Shown here piece by piece: positions 1 to 10,667 of a stretch of DNA of 64,000 nucleotides. Position 1 is the first letter of the stretch. Each line of letters starts with the position of its first letter. Under the pieces are notes generated by a model. That model did no database searches and was not told the DNA's origin. It saw only the letters and a program-made list of their open reading frames with translations. Source of the stretch: an uncultured Bacteroidota bacterium (GTDB lineage Bacteria > Bacteroidota > Bacteroidia > Flavobacteriales > Flavobacteriaceae). Where the stretch lies: contig CACAZM010000001.1 in assembly GCA_902536935.1 (NCBI GenBank), positions 86,013-150,012 of the forward strand, written 5' to 3'. Position numbers and translations under genes: made by a program.

Positions 1-911
1 CGTCTAACATTTTCTGAAAGCTTGGATGCGCCTTTCCATTCTCTTTGGTGATAGCTTAGGTAAAGCTTATTAGCTTTATTGTTTTTATATATGTAGGTGG
101 CAGTTAATGATTTACCAATTTTAGGTTTTTTATCCATTTCTAGCCTATAAATTTTGTAACTGTCTAGCCCAATATATAGTGTAATGGTTTCCTCTCCGCT
201 GATAACCCCTTCAACAATGATTACATCCTCATCATCGTATGAACTGTCTCCAATCGTTTCCCATTTATAGGACCTGAAATTTAATCCATTTCGTAAAGGA
301 TTGTTGTATTCCATATATTTTAATGCATGTAACTTTTGCTCATTTTTAACAAACCTATAGTCTGCTGAAGTCCTAGTATTCTCAATAGAAAATTTATTCA
401 GATATGAGCTTGGCCCTCGATCAATCGCCTTTATATTTTGCTCAATTAAAAACCTACAAATATTGTCCTCTACAGACCAGCGCCTATAGAGCAAATCCAA
501 TTCATGGTTTTTGTTCAGGGTGTTCACTTTTAATTTTTTTAACGCCTGCCCAACATAAAATGAAGATGAATTTACAACTACTTCGCTCAATGATGTAGTC
601 TTTTCTTCAAGGACAATAGCGACTTCTTCGCTTTGTATAAGTTTTAAAACAGGTAGTTTATGTGTAAAAAACCCTAAGGATGAAAAACTCAATGTGTCTT
701 TCAATTCAGCAGTAGAAATTTGGAAATAAAAAGTTCCATCTTCTGTAGAGGTGGTTCCAATATTTTTTGAAACGATACCAATCGCTGCATAGGGAACCTC
801 TTGCCCTTTATCATCAATAACTTTACCCGAAAGTGAAATATTCTTTTGTGCGTGCAAAGTTAGTGGCATAAAAATAAATAAAAAGACAAATGTTAAAAAA
901 CACCCATTCAT
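1..911 (-). CDS. Carboxypeptidase-like regulatory-domain (CarboxypepD_reg-like) secreted protein, C-terminal part outside window
   Basis: Manual minus-strand translation from ATG at 911 is open to the window edge: MNGCFLTFVFLFIFMPLTLHAQKNISLSGKVIDDKGQEVPYAAIGIVSKNIGTTSTEDGTFYFQI...; signal peptide followed by the GKVIDDKGQxVPYAxI pattern. Absent from the ORF track because it has no stop in the window. Confidence 0.8.
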   Translation of the reverse strand, partial: MNGCFLTFVFLFIFMPLTLHAQKNISLSGKVIDDKGQEVPYAAIGIVSKNIGTTSTEDGTFYFQISTAELKDTLSFSSLGFFTHKLPVLKLIQSEEVAIVLEEKTTSLSEVVVNSSSFYVGQALKKLKVNTLNKNHELDLLYRRWSVEDNICRFLIEQNIKAIDRGPSSYLNKFSIENTRTSADYRFVKNEQKLHALKYMEYNNPLRNGLNFRSYKWETIGDSSYDDEDVIIVEGVISGEETITLYIGLDSYKIYRLEMDKKPKIGKSLTATYIYKNNKANKLYLSYHQREWKGASKLSENVR

Positions 912-931
912 TTCTTTATAATACTTATTGA

Positions 932-3900
932 TTATTTTTCAATTAATAGTTCTTTTTTCTCCTTGTTCAGTAACCTATATTCTTTTGGTATCAGGCCTGT
1001 ATACTCTTTAAATCTTTTGGTATAATAGGATGGTGATGAAAAACCAACCTTGTAGCATATTTCTCCAATGGTCATATCAGTTATTTCTAAAAGTTCTTTT
1101 GACTTTTCCAACCTCATTTTACGAATCATTTCATTGGCAGATTTCCCAGTCAATTCTTTAATTTTGCGATATAATTTACTCCGGCTTAAAGCAAGTTCAT
1201 CAGCGATATCTTGAACACATAAATCCTCTTTCGATAAGTTTTCATTAATGATATGAATGACATCAGCAAGAATTTTTTTGTTACCCCCTGTCGTGTTTAT
1301 TTCCAAGTCTAGACTATTAAAATAGGTTTCATAAAATCTTTCTTTTGACTTAATGAGTTGTAGTAAATGGGTTTTCAAAAGATCAATACTAAATGGCTTT
1401 TTAAGATAAATATCAGCCCCTGAATCAATCCCATGTATTCTATCACTCTCTCCTACTTTTGCTGTTAGCATAACGATAGGAATATTCATAGTAGATTTCT
1501 CAGACTTCAATAACCTTGTCATTTGGAAGCCATCCATTTCAGGCATCATTACATCGGCAATAATGATATCTGGTTTGTTTTTTCTAGCTATTTCTAAACC
1601 ATTTTTTCCATTAGGTGCTTCAAGAACTTTGTACAAACTTTTTAATTCATACTTTAGATACTCGCGCAACTCCATATTGTCTTCCACAATTAATATTGTA
1701 TTGAGTTTAGAAATTTTTGAGTTTTCAAAAGGAAGTTCATCAGTAAGACCACTCAAATTTTTCGATTTTAATTGTGATGATTTTTTACCGTTAACAAGCT
1801 GTTCATTTTCATAAAATTGAATTTTTGTATCAGGCATAAATACTTTAAAAGTTGTTCCTACACCCTGTTCACTTTGCACTACAATTTTTCCCTTGTGATA
1901 ATCGACAAATTTCTTGACAACTTCTAAACCGATTCCTGTACCACTGTAATACTGTTCATTATTTTCTTCACTTTGATAAAAGCGATTGAATATTTTATTT
2001 ATGTTTTTTTTGTTTATTCCGATGCCTGTATCAGTAATATCAAATTCGAATCCACTTTGCACATTATTTTCATCAATTGATGGAAAAACTAGCCCTTGAT
2101 TGTGGTGTGATACTTTAACTCTTATTTTTCCATTCTCGCTTGTTGCCTTAAAAGCATTTGACAATAAATTAAAGAGAATTTTATCAAACATTGATGTGTC
2201 AACCATTATCTGTTTTGGTATTGATTCTTCAAAATCAATTTGAAAATCAATTTTGCGAAAATTAGCTTCTTCAATAAAGTTAGAAGTAATATTTGTCATG
2301 ATTTCCACCAAATCGACTTCTTGAATTTGAACTTTAAGTTCACTAAACTGCATTTTTCTAAAATCCATGAGCTCATCAATAAGACGCTTTAATCTCTTTG
2401 CATTGCGATGTATGATTTTATGCTTATCAATGATTTCGCTAGGAAGATTGGTAATGTGCTTATCTTTAATCAATGACTCTAAAGGATTCAAAATTAATGT
2501 CAAAGGAGTTCTAAATTCGTGCGATATATTGGTGAAGAATTGAATTTTTTTAGTATTCAACTCTTCATTTTGCTTCCGCTGACCTCGTTCAAGCTCTGCC
2601 TTTCTTTTTTCAGAAATTCTGAGGTTAATTAATCTGTAGATGTAATATCCTAGCGAAAGGAAAACGATTACATATGAAATTTTTGCCCACCAACTGAGCC
2701 ACCAAGGAGAGAGAACTTTAATAAAAATTGTTTTTGGTTTATTGGTCCAATAACCGTCATTATTGGCAGCTTTAAGCCTAAAAATATAGTCTCCAGGCTT
2801 GATGTTAGTATAATTTGCAGATCGTTGTTGCCCAACATAGTTCCAATCTTCATCCAAACCATCAAGCATATATGCATAGCTGTTTTTTTCAGATCTAGTA
2901 TGACTTACCCCCATATAGTCAATTGAGAATGATGATTGATTGTGTCTCAAAACCAGAGTGTCTAACTGATTGAGTGCTTTTTTGAGAGGCGAATTGTTTG
3001 AAACTCTTATTTCATTGTTTAAAATTTTCAGTTTTTGAAAGGTTAATTGAGGTAGGCTTTCATTTTTAGGTACACTAATTGGGTTGAAGAAATTTATACC
3101 CCCTATTGTTCCGAAGTAAAGTATGTTTTGCTCATTGTAGAAAGAATTGCGATTAATATTATTATTCAACAATCCATCACTTCTATCAAAAACTCTGTAT
3201 TTATCTGTGTCACTATTATACCGGATTAAACCATTGTCTGTTCCCAACCAAAATGACCCATCATAGGTTTGTGTGATCGAGTTAATGGACATATTTCTAA
3301 TTTCTTTTCCTTCTCCATGCCAAGTGATTATGTCTTCATTTGACGAGTAACTTAGTAACCCAAAGCCATCTGTTCCAATCCATATTTTATTATTAGTGTC
3401 TTCATAAATAGAAAAAACAACGAAATTAGAACCGGAATTTTTGATCACACTTTCAATTTTTTCATTGATTGAAGTAATCACTTTTGTTTTTGGATTATAT
3501 CTAAAAAGACCTTTGCGTGTTCCCATCCATACATTGTCGAACTCATCTACAATTATCTTTCTAATATTCCCTTTATCAAGCTCAAGGTCAATAAATTGTT
3601 CATCATTATAATGGGTTAATTTCCCATTCCCTAGATCATAGGAATGTAAGCCACCTAAAAAAGTACCAATCCAAATGACTTTACTTGAGTCCTCTGAAAA
3701 ACTTACGACCCGGTTTGACATTAGTTTATTCGGAAAAGAATCTGTATTTATATTGATAAAATTCGTCGTTCCATTTCTTAATAAATGTAAGCCATTATAC
3801 CATGACGCAATCCATATGTTATTTTGACTGTCAATAAATAAAGAAGTGATGTCAAGACTATTTAAACCCTTAGCAATTTTATTTTTAGGATCATTTAAGT

Positions 3901-5065
3901 GAATATATTCACCATTTGACTTATCATAGACATACACACCGTTATCTACTGAGCCAAACCAAAGTCGATTTTTATTGTCCTTTACAATTGATGAAATTGA
4001 TGATGGGAAAGGTTGTAGGTTGTCATCTGAGTTGTTTTGTAAAAACTGAAATTTAAAATGATTAGGGTCGGACTTTACAAGACCTTGGTCATAAGAACCT
4101 AACCATATGCGATTTTTATTGTCACATAAAATAGACCATATAGAATTGGACTGTAAGCCGAATTCATTCCCTTTTTCTTTCAAGTATCTTTTTAAAACTT
4201 TACCGTCAAAAGACACAAAAAATAAACCATCGTTTTCAGAGCCCAACAACATATACTTATTTTCATACTCTTTTATTGAAAAAATCCTTTTATTAGAAAT
4301 TTGATAGTGTTCTACATCAAAATTATTTACTCCACTTGGAAGGATTTTGAAAAGGCCATCATCTACAGTTCCAATCCAAATATTTCCAGTATGATCTATT
4401 TCGAAACTTAAAGCTTCAGTATTATTAGGATTTATATTTTTTGAACCTTTAAAAGATGCTCGAGTAAGCATCTTAACGTTTTTATCTATAATAAATATTC
4501 CATAATTTGTTCCAACCCATATTCGACTCAGTTGATCAACTACAATATCGTTTATAAGTAGTCCATTCTCATTAATCGTTTCTGGAATACCAACTTTATC
4601 AAATACTTTAGTTTTAGTATTAAAAAAGTAAATCCCTTTTTGATGGGTTCCTACTACCAAAACATTTTCATCTATTTCACATAGTGAATGAACCGAAATA
4701 AAATCTGAAGTGGGGTTGAATAAAGAAAAAGATTTTGTGTTTGGATTAAAATGGTTAATACCATTTTGAGTTGCTATCCAAAGGCCTTGATTTTCACTAA
4801 ATACCAAATCAAAAATAGTAGAGTTCGAAATTGAAGATTCAGAAAATGGATCATGGCTGTAAGTCTCAACATTCAACCCATCATATCGCTTTAACCCTCC
4901 TCCATAGGTACCAATCCACATATGATTTTTTGAATCAGTTGTCATACAAGTTATAGCACGATTTCCTAAATCTGGATTGGTTTTTACAAACAAATGAGAT
5001 AAATCTTGTGCATTAATTTTAGCAAAAAAGACCGTAGATATTGAAAATAAAATAATTCGAATCAT
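932..5065 (-). CDS. Hybrid two-component system regulator (HTCS): Reg_prop beta-propeller sensor, Y_Y_Y, HisKA/HATPase, receiver and AraC-type HTH
   Basis: 1377 aa; repeated propeller motifs (IWIGT.GGGL), HisKA HEFRTPLTLILNPLESL, receiver IIADVMMPEMDGF, C-terminal AraC HTH (DIADELALSRSKLYRKIKELTG...GFSSPSYYTKRFKEYTGLIPKEYR). Confidence 0.96.
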   Translation of the reverse strand: MIRIILFSISTVFFAKINAQDLSHLFVKTNPDLGNRAITCMTTDSKNHMWIGTYGGGLKRYDGLNVETYSHDPFSESSISNSTIFDLVFSENQGLWIATQNGINHFNPNTKSFSLFNPTSDFISVHSLCEIDENVLVVGTHQKGIYFFNTKTKVFDKVGIPETINENGLLINDIVVDQLSRIWVGTNYGIFIIDKNVKMLTRASFKGSKNINPNNTEALSFEIDHTGNIWIGTVDDGLFKILPSGVNNFDVEHYQISNKRIFSIKEYENKYMLLGSENDGLFFVSFDGKVLKRYLKEKGNEFGLQSNSIWSILCDNKNRIWLGSYDQGLVKSDPNHFKFQFLQNNSDDNLQPFPSSISSIVKDNKNRLWFGSVDNGVYVYDKSNGEYIHLNDPKNKIAKGLNSLDITSLFIDSQNNIWIASWYNGLHLLRNGTTNFININTDSFPNKLMSNRVVSFSEDSSKVIWIGTFLGGLHSYDLGNGKLTHYNDEQFIDLELDKGNIRKIIVDEFDNVWMGTRKGLFRYNPKTKVITSINEKIESVIKNSGSNFVVFSIYEDTNNKIWIGTDGFGLLSYSSNEDIITWHGEGKEIRNMSINSITQTYDGSFWLGTDNGLIRYNSDTDKYRVFDRSDGLLNNNINRNSFYNEQNILYFGTIGGINFFNPISVPKNESLPQLTFQKLKILNNEIRVSNNSPLKKALNQLDTLVLRHNQSSFSIDYMGVSHTRSEKNSYAYMLDGLDEDWNYVGQQRSANYTNIKPGDYIFRLKAANNDGYWTNKPKTIFIKVLSPWWLSWWAKISYVIVFLSLGYYIYRLINLRISEKRKAELERGQRKQNEELNTKKIQFFTNISHEFRTPLTLILNPLESLIKDKHITNLPSEIIDKHKIIHRNAKRLKRLIDELMDFRKMQFSELKVQIQEVDLVEIMTNITSNFIEEANFRKIDFQIDFEESIPKQIMVDTSMFDKILFNLLSNAFKATSENGKIRVKVSHHNQGLVFPSIDENNVQSGFEFDITDTGIGINKKNINKIFNRFYQSEENNEQYYSGTGIGLEVVKKFVDYHKGKIVVQSEQGVGTTFKVFMPDTKIQFYENEQLVNGKKSSQLKSKNLSGLTDELPFENSKISKLNTILIVEDNMELREYLKYELKSLYKVLEAPNGKNGLEIARKNKPDIIIADVMMPEMDGFQMTRLLKSEKSTMNIPIVMLTAKVGESDRIHGIDSGADIYLKKPFSIDLLKTHLLQLIKSKERFYETYFNSLDLEINTTGGNKKILADVIHIINENLSKEDLCVQDIADELALSRSKLYRKIKELTGKSANEMIRKMRLEKSKELLEITDMTIGEICYKVGFSSPSYYTKRFKEYTGLIPKEYRLLNKEKKELLIEK

Positions 5066-5091
5066 AAGGGAAAACTACTATAAAAAATGAA

Positions 5092-5103
5092 TCAAATATT
5101 TGA
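5092..5103. promoter_or_regulatory. Perfect palindrome TCAAATATTTGA in the HTCS/sulfatase divergent intergenic region (putative operator)
   Basis: Read directly: 12-bp perfect inverted repeat. Confidence 0.35.
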
Positions 5104-5148
5104 GTATAATGCTATATTTTAAACAAGCTATGAAATAAAAATTGTAAT

Positions 5149-5161
5149 TCAAATAATTTGA
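5149..5161. promoter_or_regulatory. Second palindrome TCAAAT-A-ATTTGA in the same intergenic region (putative operator)
   Basis: Read directly; same half-sites as the palindrome at 5092-5103 with one central base. Confidence 0.35.
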
Positions 5162-5209
5162 TGAATAAAAATTACTAAATTTAGTTAATTGTAAAAAATT
5201 AAACTTGAG

Positions 5210-6622
5210 ATGAATAACAATTTTAGAGATCAATTTTTTTTATTTTTTTTATTCTTATTAACCTGTGTAAATGCTTTTAGTCAATACGCTTATAATTCAA
5301 AACCAAATATTTTTATTTATATAGCAGACGACCATAACAGCTGGGACTATACAACATTTGGCAATACACAAGTAAAAACAACAAATTTTGATCGTTTGGT
5401 TAATGAGGGTTTGAGTTTTTCTAATGCATATACATCTCAAGCTATCTGTGCCCCTAGCAGATCCCAATTATTTACAGGATTATACCCCATGAAAAATGGA
5501 TGCTTTGCAAACCATCTCCCTGTAAGAAATGTCAAAGACATCAACGATTTTATGAGTGAACTGGGTTATGATGTCGTGCTCGCAGGTAAAGGCCACATCA
5601 AGCCAAATTCTGTTTTTAATTGGACTCGCTATTTCGCTAGCAATAATGACAGACTCATACCCATAAAAAAAGTAAAAGATTTTATTTCCAATTCTCAAAA
5701 ACCTCTCTGCATTATTTTTTCTTCTGACCTACCACATGGGCCATACCCAAAATCAAGTGACTACAACAATAAACCCTTAGATTATGATCCGTCTTCAAAA
5801 ACTATTTCACCAAAAATTGGAAATCATAAAGCGGGGTATTATCAAAATATTGAGGAAGATAACAATCAGTTGGGCAGAGTTTTAAATATGCTTGAAACTA
5901 TATCAGATATGGACGAGTCCGTATTTATTTACATTTCAGATCATGGGTTGAAAGGAAAATGGAGTGTTCGTGAAACAGGGCTTAAAATACCAATGGTATT
6001 CCGATGGCCTAATGTTATTCCTCCAAACACTATAAATGATAAACTTGTTTCTATTGTTGACATTCTTCCTACAATAATTGAAATTTCTGGTGGAGAAAAA
6101 ATTGAGAATCTTGATGGGGAAAGCTTGATCCCTATTTTGTCAAATACAAATATCCCTTTTCGCGATTATATTTTTGGGATTGCAACGCGGCAAAACATTC
6201 AAAAATGCTATGTTTTCCCTTCTAGGTCTGTTCGTGATAAACGCTACAAATATATTGTCAATTTCAATGCTAAAGAAAAGGTTCAAAATAACCTTGGACC
6301 AAACATAAATGTGAACTATTTTATTAAGCGCGGAGCTAATAAATTTGAGAATGTACCATTTGAAGAGCTCTACGACTTAGAAGTGGATCCTTACGAACAC
6401 GTAAACCTTGCCAATGACAATAGCTTCTTGCCCATCAAGCAAAAATTATCGTCAGTATTACGAGACTGGATGATCAACCAAAATGATGTTCTTATCCAAC
6501 ATAAAATGCCGTTAATTAAGCCAACTTTACATCCTCTCGATAGACCTTCAAAATGGAATAACCCCAAAAAAGAATCTCAATTTACATTATCAGGTACAGA
6601 ATATATCCCATCTCATTATTAG
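5210..6622 (+). CDS. Secreted sulfatase (S1 formylglycine-dependent family)
   Basis: 470 aa; KPNIFIYIADDHN metal-binding start and CxPSR maturation motif (AICAPSRSQLFTGLYP); YISDHGLKGKW. Confidence 0.93.
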   Translation: MNNNFRDQFFLFFLFLLTCVNAFSQYAYNSKPNIFIYIADDHNSWDYTTFGNTQVKTTNFDRLVNEGLSFSNAYTSQAICAPSRSQLFTGLYPMKNGCFANHLPVRNVKDINDFMSELGYDVVLAGKGHIKPNSVFNWTRYFASNNDRLIPIKKVKDFISNSQKPLCIIFSSDLPHGPYPKSSDYNNKPLDYDPSSKTISPKIGNHKAGYYQNIEEDNNQLGRVLNMLETISDMDESVFIYISDHGLKGKWSVRETGLKIPMVFRWPNVIPPNTINDKLVSIVDILPTIIEISGGEKIENLDGESLIPILSNTNIPFRDYIFGIATRQNIQKCYVFPSRSVRDKRYKYIVNFNAKEKVQNNLGPNINVNYFIKRGANKFENVPFEELYDLEVDPYEHVNLANDNSFLPIKQKLSSVLRDWMINQNDVLIQHKMPLIKPTLHPLDRPSKWNNPKKESQFTLSGTEYIPSHY

Positions 6623-6730
6623 ACCTGTAATTATAAAAACCGTTTGAATTTGTTGTATTATTTTTTGGTTAAATATTTATAAAATACATCAGCATGCGTT
6701 TATAAGTTTATGGTAACTAAACAATAAGCT

Positions 6731-7840
6731 ATGCCATTGAAAATTTTCTCGATAAAAAATTTTGTTTCATTATTCTCTCTATTTCTTCTGATTTCCTGCA
6801 TAGACAACTCAGCAGCTCAACTAAAAGAAAAGAATAACTTAAATCCAGATTTTAAAAACAGTGCATTGGTTTCTGAAATTTTCACAGCAGATCCTTCAGC
6901 ACATATTTTTGAAAACCAAATATATATTTATGCTTCACACGATATTGAGTCTGGAGGCATTGAGGATGATAGTGGAAATCATTTTAACATGATTGATTAT
7001 CATGTTTTATCAATGAATTTGGATGGGAGTAATGTGAAAGTTCACCCTGTAGCGCTTTCAGTTGATGATGTAGAATGGGCAGAGAGTAAATTTTGGGCCC
7101 CTGATGCAGCTTTCAAAAATGGAAAATATTATCTCTATTATCCTGCCAAGGATAAATACAATGTATTCAAACTAGGTGTGGCTGTTAGTGATCGTCCAGA
7201 AGGCCCTTTTTCTCCACAACCCGAACCTATGAAAGGAAGTTATAGTATCGATCCTGCAGTTTTTGTCGATGATGATGGTTCAGCATATTTATATTTTGGT
7301 GGAATTTGGGGAGGTCAGCTCCAAAGATGGGAAAATGGATCCTATGACAAGAATGGTTCTTTAAAGGATTTAGGAGAACCAGATGCACCTTCGATAATGC
7401 CGCGAATGGCTAAGTTGTCAGACGACATGCTCGAGTTTTCAGAAGAGGTACAAACCATTGATATCATTGATGAAGATGGAAATCCAATTTTGACCAAAGA
7501 CCTAGAACGTCGCTTTTTTGAAGCACCCTGGATTCACAAACACAAGGGTATGTATTATATGTCCTATTCCACTGGAGACACACATTTAATCGCATATGCA
7601 ACAAGTGATAACCCCTATGGCCCATTTGTCTTTCAGGGAACAATGCATGAACCTGTACAGGGATGGACAAATCATCACTCAACATTGAAGGTTGCAGACC
7701 AATGGTATTTTTTCTATCACGACACAGAGTTGTCAGGAAAAACTCATCTAAGAAATGTGAAGTTTACTTCATTTAATCACAATAGTGATGGAAGTATTGA
7801 TCCAATAAAAACATATTTTGGTTCTGATTTTAGATTTTAA
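6731..7840 (+). CDS. Glycoside hydrolase family 43 (beta-xylosidase / arabinofuranosidase-like) lipoprotein
   Basis: Lipobox-like LLISCID; GH43 motifs ADPSAHIFENQIYIYASHD, WAPDAAFKNGKYYLYYPA, SIDPAVFVDDDGSAYLYFGG, FFEAPWIHKHKGMYYMSYSTG. Confidence 0.9.
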   Translation: MPLKIFSIKNFVSLFSLFLLISCIDNSAAQLKEKNNLNPDFKNSALVSEIFTADPSAHIFENQIYIYASHDIESGGIEDDSGNHFNMIDYHVLSMNLDGSNVKVHPVALSVDDVEWAESKFWAPDAAFKNGKYYLYYPAKDKYNVFKLGVAVSDRPEGPFSPQPEPMKGSYSIDPAVFVDDDGSAYLYFGGIWGGQLQRWENGSYDKNGSLKDLGEPDAPSIMPRMAKLSDDMLEFSEEVQTIDIIDEDGNPILTKDLERRFFEAPWIHKHKGMYYMSYSTGDTHLIAYATSDNPYGPFVFQGTMHEPVQGWTNHHSTLKVADQWYFFYHDTELSGKTHLRNVKFTSFNHNSDGSIDPIKTYFGSDFRF

Positions 7841-7854
7841 TAAACATTTGATGG

Positions 7855-9336
7855 ATGTTTAGTCTAGGTTTAGATATCGGAAGTTCGTCAGTAAAAGCTG
7901 CTTTAACTGAAACCCATACCGGCAAAAAAATTGCTTTTGTGCAAGAACCAAAAGATGAAATGGAAATGATAAGTGTTCAGTCTTCTTGGGCAGAGCAAAA
8001 TCCAAATCAGTGGTGGAAAATCGTTTGTATTGCCATAAAAAAGTTATTGCAAAACAGTGGGGTTGACGCTAGTCAAATTCAAGGAATTGGAATTGCATAT
8101 CAAATGCATGGACTAGTTGTTGTTGATCAATCGGGAGAGTGTTTGAGAAATTCTATCATTTGGTGCGATAGTCGAGCAGTTTCTATTGGTGAAAAAGCAT
8201 ATCAAGATTTGGGTGCAAAGAAATGCATGGATCACTTGCTCAATAGTCCGGCAAACTTTACAGCATCCAAACTAAAATGGGTCAAAGAAAATGAACCTCA
8301 TATTTATGAAAAGATACATAAATACATGCTGCCAGGAGACTACATCGCCTACAAGTTTAGTGGAGAAATGACAACGACGATTAATGGTCTTTCTGAGGGG
8401 ACGATTTGGGATTTCAAATCCCAAGAGGTCGCTCAATGGCTTTTCGATTATTACAATATCGATTCTTCGATGACTCCTACAATCGTTCCTAATTTTGTGA
8501 CACAATGCGTGGTAAACAAAAAGGGTGCTGAAGATAGTGGTTTAAAGGAAGGAACTCCGATTACATATCGCGCTGGAGACCAACCCAACAATGCTTTCTC
8601 ACTGCATGTTATCAATCCAGGAGAAGTTGCTGCAACTGGCGGCACTTCTGGGGTGGTTTATGCATTGACAGATAATCTCCAATCAAAAGAGCATCAAAGA
8701 ATTAACCATTTTGCTCACATCAACTATTCCAAAGAATCTCCCGTTATTGGTAAACTGCTTTGTATCAATGGTGCGGGGATTCAATATCGCTGGATGAAAA
8801 ATAACACTGGCGCCAACAGTTATGAGGAAATGAATCAATTAGCAGCAAAAAAAGACATCGGTTCAGACGGATTACTAGTTTATCCTTTTGGAAATGGTGC
8901 CGAAAGAATGCTCAATAATCAGAACATAAATGCTAGATATCTAAATTTAAATCTCAATCAACATGACCTTGGGTCTATGTACAGAGCAACCCTTGAAGGA
9001 ATTGCCTTTTCTTTCGTTTATGGAATTAAATTCATTGAGGATGACAATTTTAATTTAGCTTTGATCAAAGCTGGAAATGATAATCTTTTTCAGTCCACTG
9101 TATTTAGCCAAACAATAGCTTCATTGGTTGGAAAGGAAATTCAATTATATAACACCACTGGCGCAATAGGAGCTGGTAGAGCGTCTTCTACAAATTTTAA
9201 AGACCTAAATGCTTTTGTTAAAATGAGTACTAAAAATGACTATTTTAAGAGTTTTACGCCAGAAAAAGACAAATCAAAATACGAGATGGCATTTTCCAAC
9301 TGGACAAGTGAACTTGAAAAAATGATTAACAGATAA
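7855..9336 (+). CDS. xylB: Xylulokinase (FGGY family)
   Basis: [52 protein letters not shown]-like region; directly upstream of xylose isomerase. Confidence 0.93.
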   Translation: MFSLGLDIGSSSVKAALTETHTGKKIAFVQEPKDEMEMISVQSSWAEQNPNQWWKIVCIAIKKLLQNSGVDASQIQGIGIAYQMHGLVVVDQSGECLRNSIIWCDSRAVSIGEKAYQDLGAKKCMDHLLNSPANFTASKLKWVKENEPHIYEKIHKYMLPGDYIAYKFSGEMTTTINGLSEGTIWDFKSQEVAQWLFDYYNIDSSMTPTIVPNFVTQCVVNKKGAEDSGLKEGTPITYRAGDQPNNAFSLHVINPGEVAATGGTSGVVYALTDNLQSKEHQRINHFAHINYSKESPVIGKLLCINGAGIQYRWMKNNTGANSYEEMNQLAAKKDIGSDGLLVYPFGNGAERMLNNQNINARYLNLNLNQHDLGSMYRATLEGIAFSFVYGIKFIEDDNFNLALIKAGNDNLFQSTVFSQTIASLVGKEIQLYNTTGAIGAGRASSTNFKDLNAFVKMSTKNDYFKSFTPEKDKSKYEMAFSNWTSELEKMINR

Positions 9337-9347
9337 AACTAAAACCC

Positions 9348-10664
9348 ATGGCCAACACGGAATATTTTAAAGGAATAAATAAAATACCATTTGAGGGAAG
9401 TGAATCTGACAATCCATTTGCATTCAAATATTACAATCCTAATCAAATCATATCTGGAAAAACAATGCGTGACCATTTCAAATTTGCAATTGCCTATTGG
9501 CATAGCTTCTGTGGTCAAGGAACTGACCCATTTGGTGCAGGGACACAAAACTTTCCATGGGATAATGCAACAGATTCAGTTCAAGCTGCTCGAGACAAGG
9601 CAGATGCAGCCTTTGAGTTTATCTCAAAAATGGGGTTTGATTATTATTGTTTCCATGATTATGATTTGGTTCATGAGGCATCAACATTGTTAGAGTCTGA
9701 AAAAAGAGTTATTAAAATTACAGACTATATCAAAGAGAAACAAGCTGAAACAGGAATCAAATTGCTATGGGGAACAGCCAATTGCTTTTCTCATCCAAGA
9801 TATATGAATGGGGCTGCAACAAACCCCGATTTCAATGTTGTAGCTCATGCAGGAGCACAGGTAAAAATTGCTATTGATGCGACCATCAAACTTGGTGGTG
9901 AGAACTATGTGTTTTGGGGTGGTAGAGAAGGTTATATCAGTTTGTTGAACACTGATATGGGCAGAGAATTAGATCACATGGCTCGTTTTCTAACGATGGC
10001 TAAAGATTATGCTCGAAGTCAAGGATTCAAAGGGACTTTCTTCATCGAGCCTAAACCAATGGAGCCATCGAAACACCAATATGATTTTGATGCTGCAACT
10101 TCAATTGGTTTTATTCAAAAGTATGGACTGCAAGATGATTTTAAATTAAATATTGAGGTCAATCACGCAACACTAGCCCAACATACTTTTGAGCATGAAT
10201 TGGCTGTGGCAGCAAATGAAAATATGCTTGGTAGTATAGATGCCAACAGGGGGGATTATCAAAATGGTTGGGACACTGACCAATTTCCAAACAGCATTGA
10301 AGAGGCTGCTCGTGCTATGATTGTTTTTCTTAAAGCAGGAGGGTTACAGGGTGGTGGTGTAAATTTCGATGCAAAAATTAGGCGTAATTCAACAGATCTA
10401 GAGGACTTGTTTTTTGCTCACATTGGAGGTGCTGATACCTTTGCTAGAGGGCTAATTGCTGCTGATAAAATTATTAATGACCCATCTTATTCAAAAATTG
10501 TAGACCATAGATACGATTCATTTAATCGATCAAAAGGAAGTGATTTTGAAAAAGGTAAATTGCATTTGGCAGACCTATATGAATACGCATTAAATACAGG
10601 TTCATTTACAGCAACAAGTGGAAAACAAGAACGACTAGAAAACATTATCAATCAACACATATAA
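9348..10664 (+). CDS. xylA: Xylose isomerase
   Basis: [86 protein letters not shown]. Confidence 0.97.
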   Translation: MANTEYFKGINKIPFEGSESDNPFAFKYYNPNQIISGKTMRDHFKFAIAYWHSFCGQGTDPFGAGTQNFPWDNATDSVQAARDKADAAFEFISKMGFDYYCFHDYDLVHEASTLLESEKRVIKITDYIKEKQAETGIKLLWGTANCFSHPRYMNGAATNPDFNVVAHAGAQVKIAIDATIKLGGENYVFWGGREGYISLLNTDMGRELDHMARFLTMAKDYARSQGFKGTFFIEPKPMEPSKHQYDFDAATSIGFIQKYGLQDDFKLNIEVNHATLAQHTFEHELAVAANENMLGSIDANRGDYQNGWDTDQFPNSIEEAARAMIVFLKAGGLQGGGVNFDAKIRRNSTDLEDLFFAHIGGADTFARGLIAADKIINDPSYSKIVDHRYDSFNRSKGSDFEKGKLHLADLYEYALNTGSFTATSGKQERLENIINQHI

Positions 10665-10667
10665 ATT

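Noticed and set aside
404-598. Plus-strand ORF of 64 aa
   Set aside because: Antisense to the clearly coding minus-strand CarboxypepD_reg-like gene; no recognizable protein features.
1563-1814. ORF antisense to the HTCS gene (also 2668-2877 and 4107-4304)
   Set aside because: Opposite-strand or alternative-frame ORFs inside a well-supported coding region; low-complexity translations.
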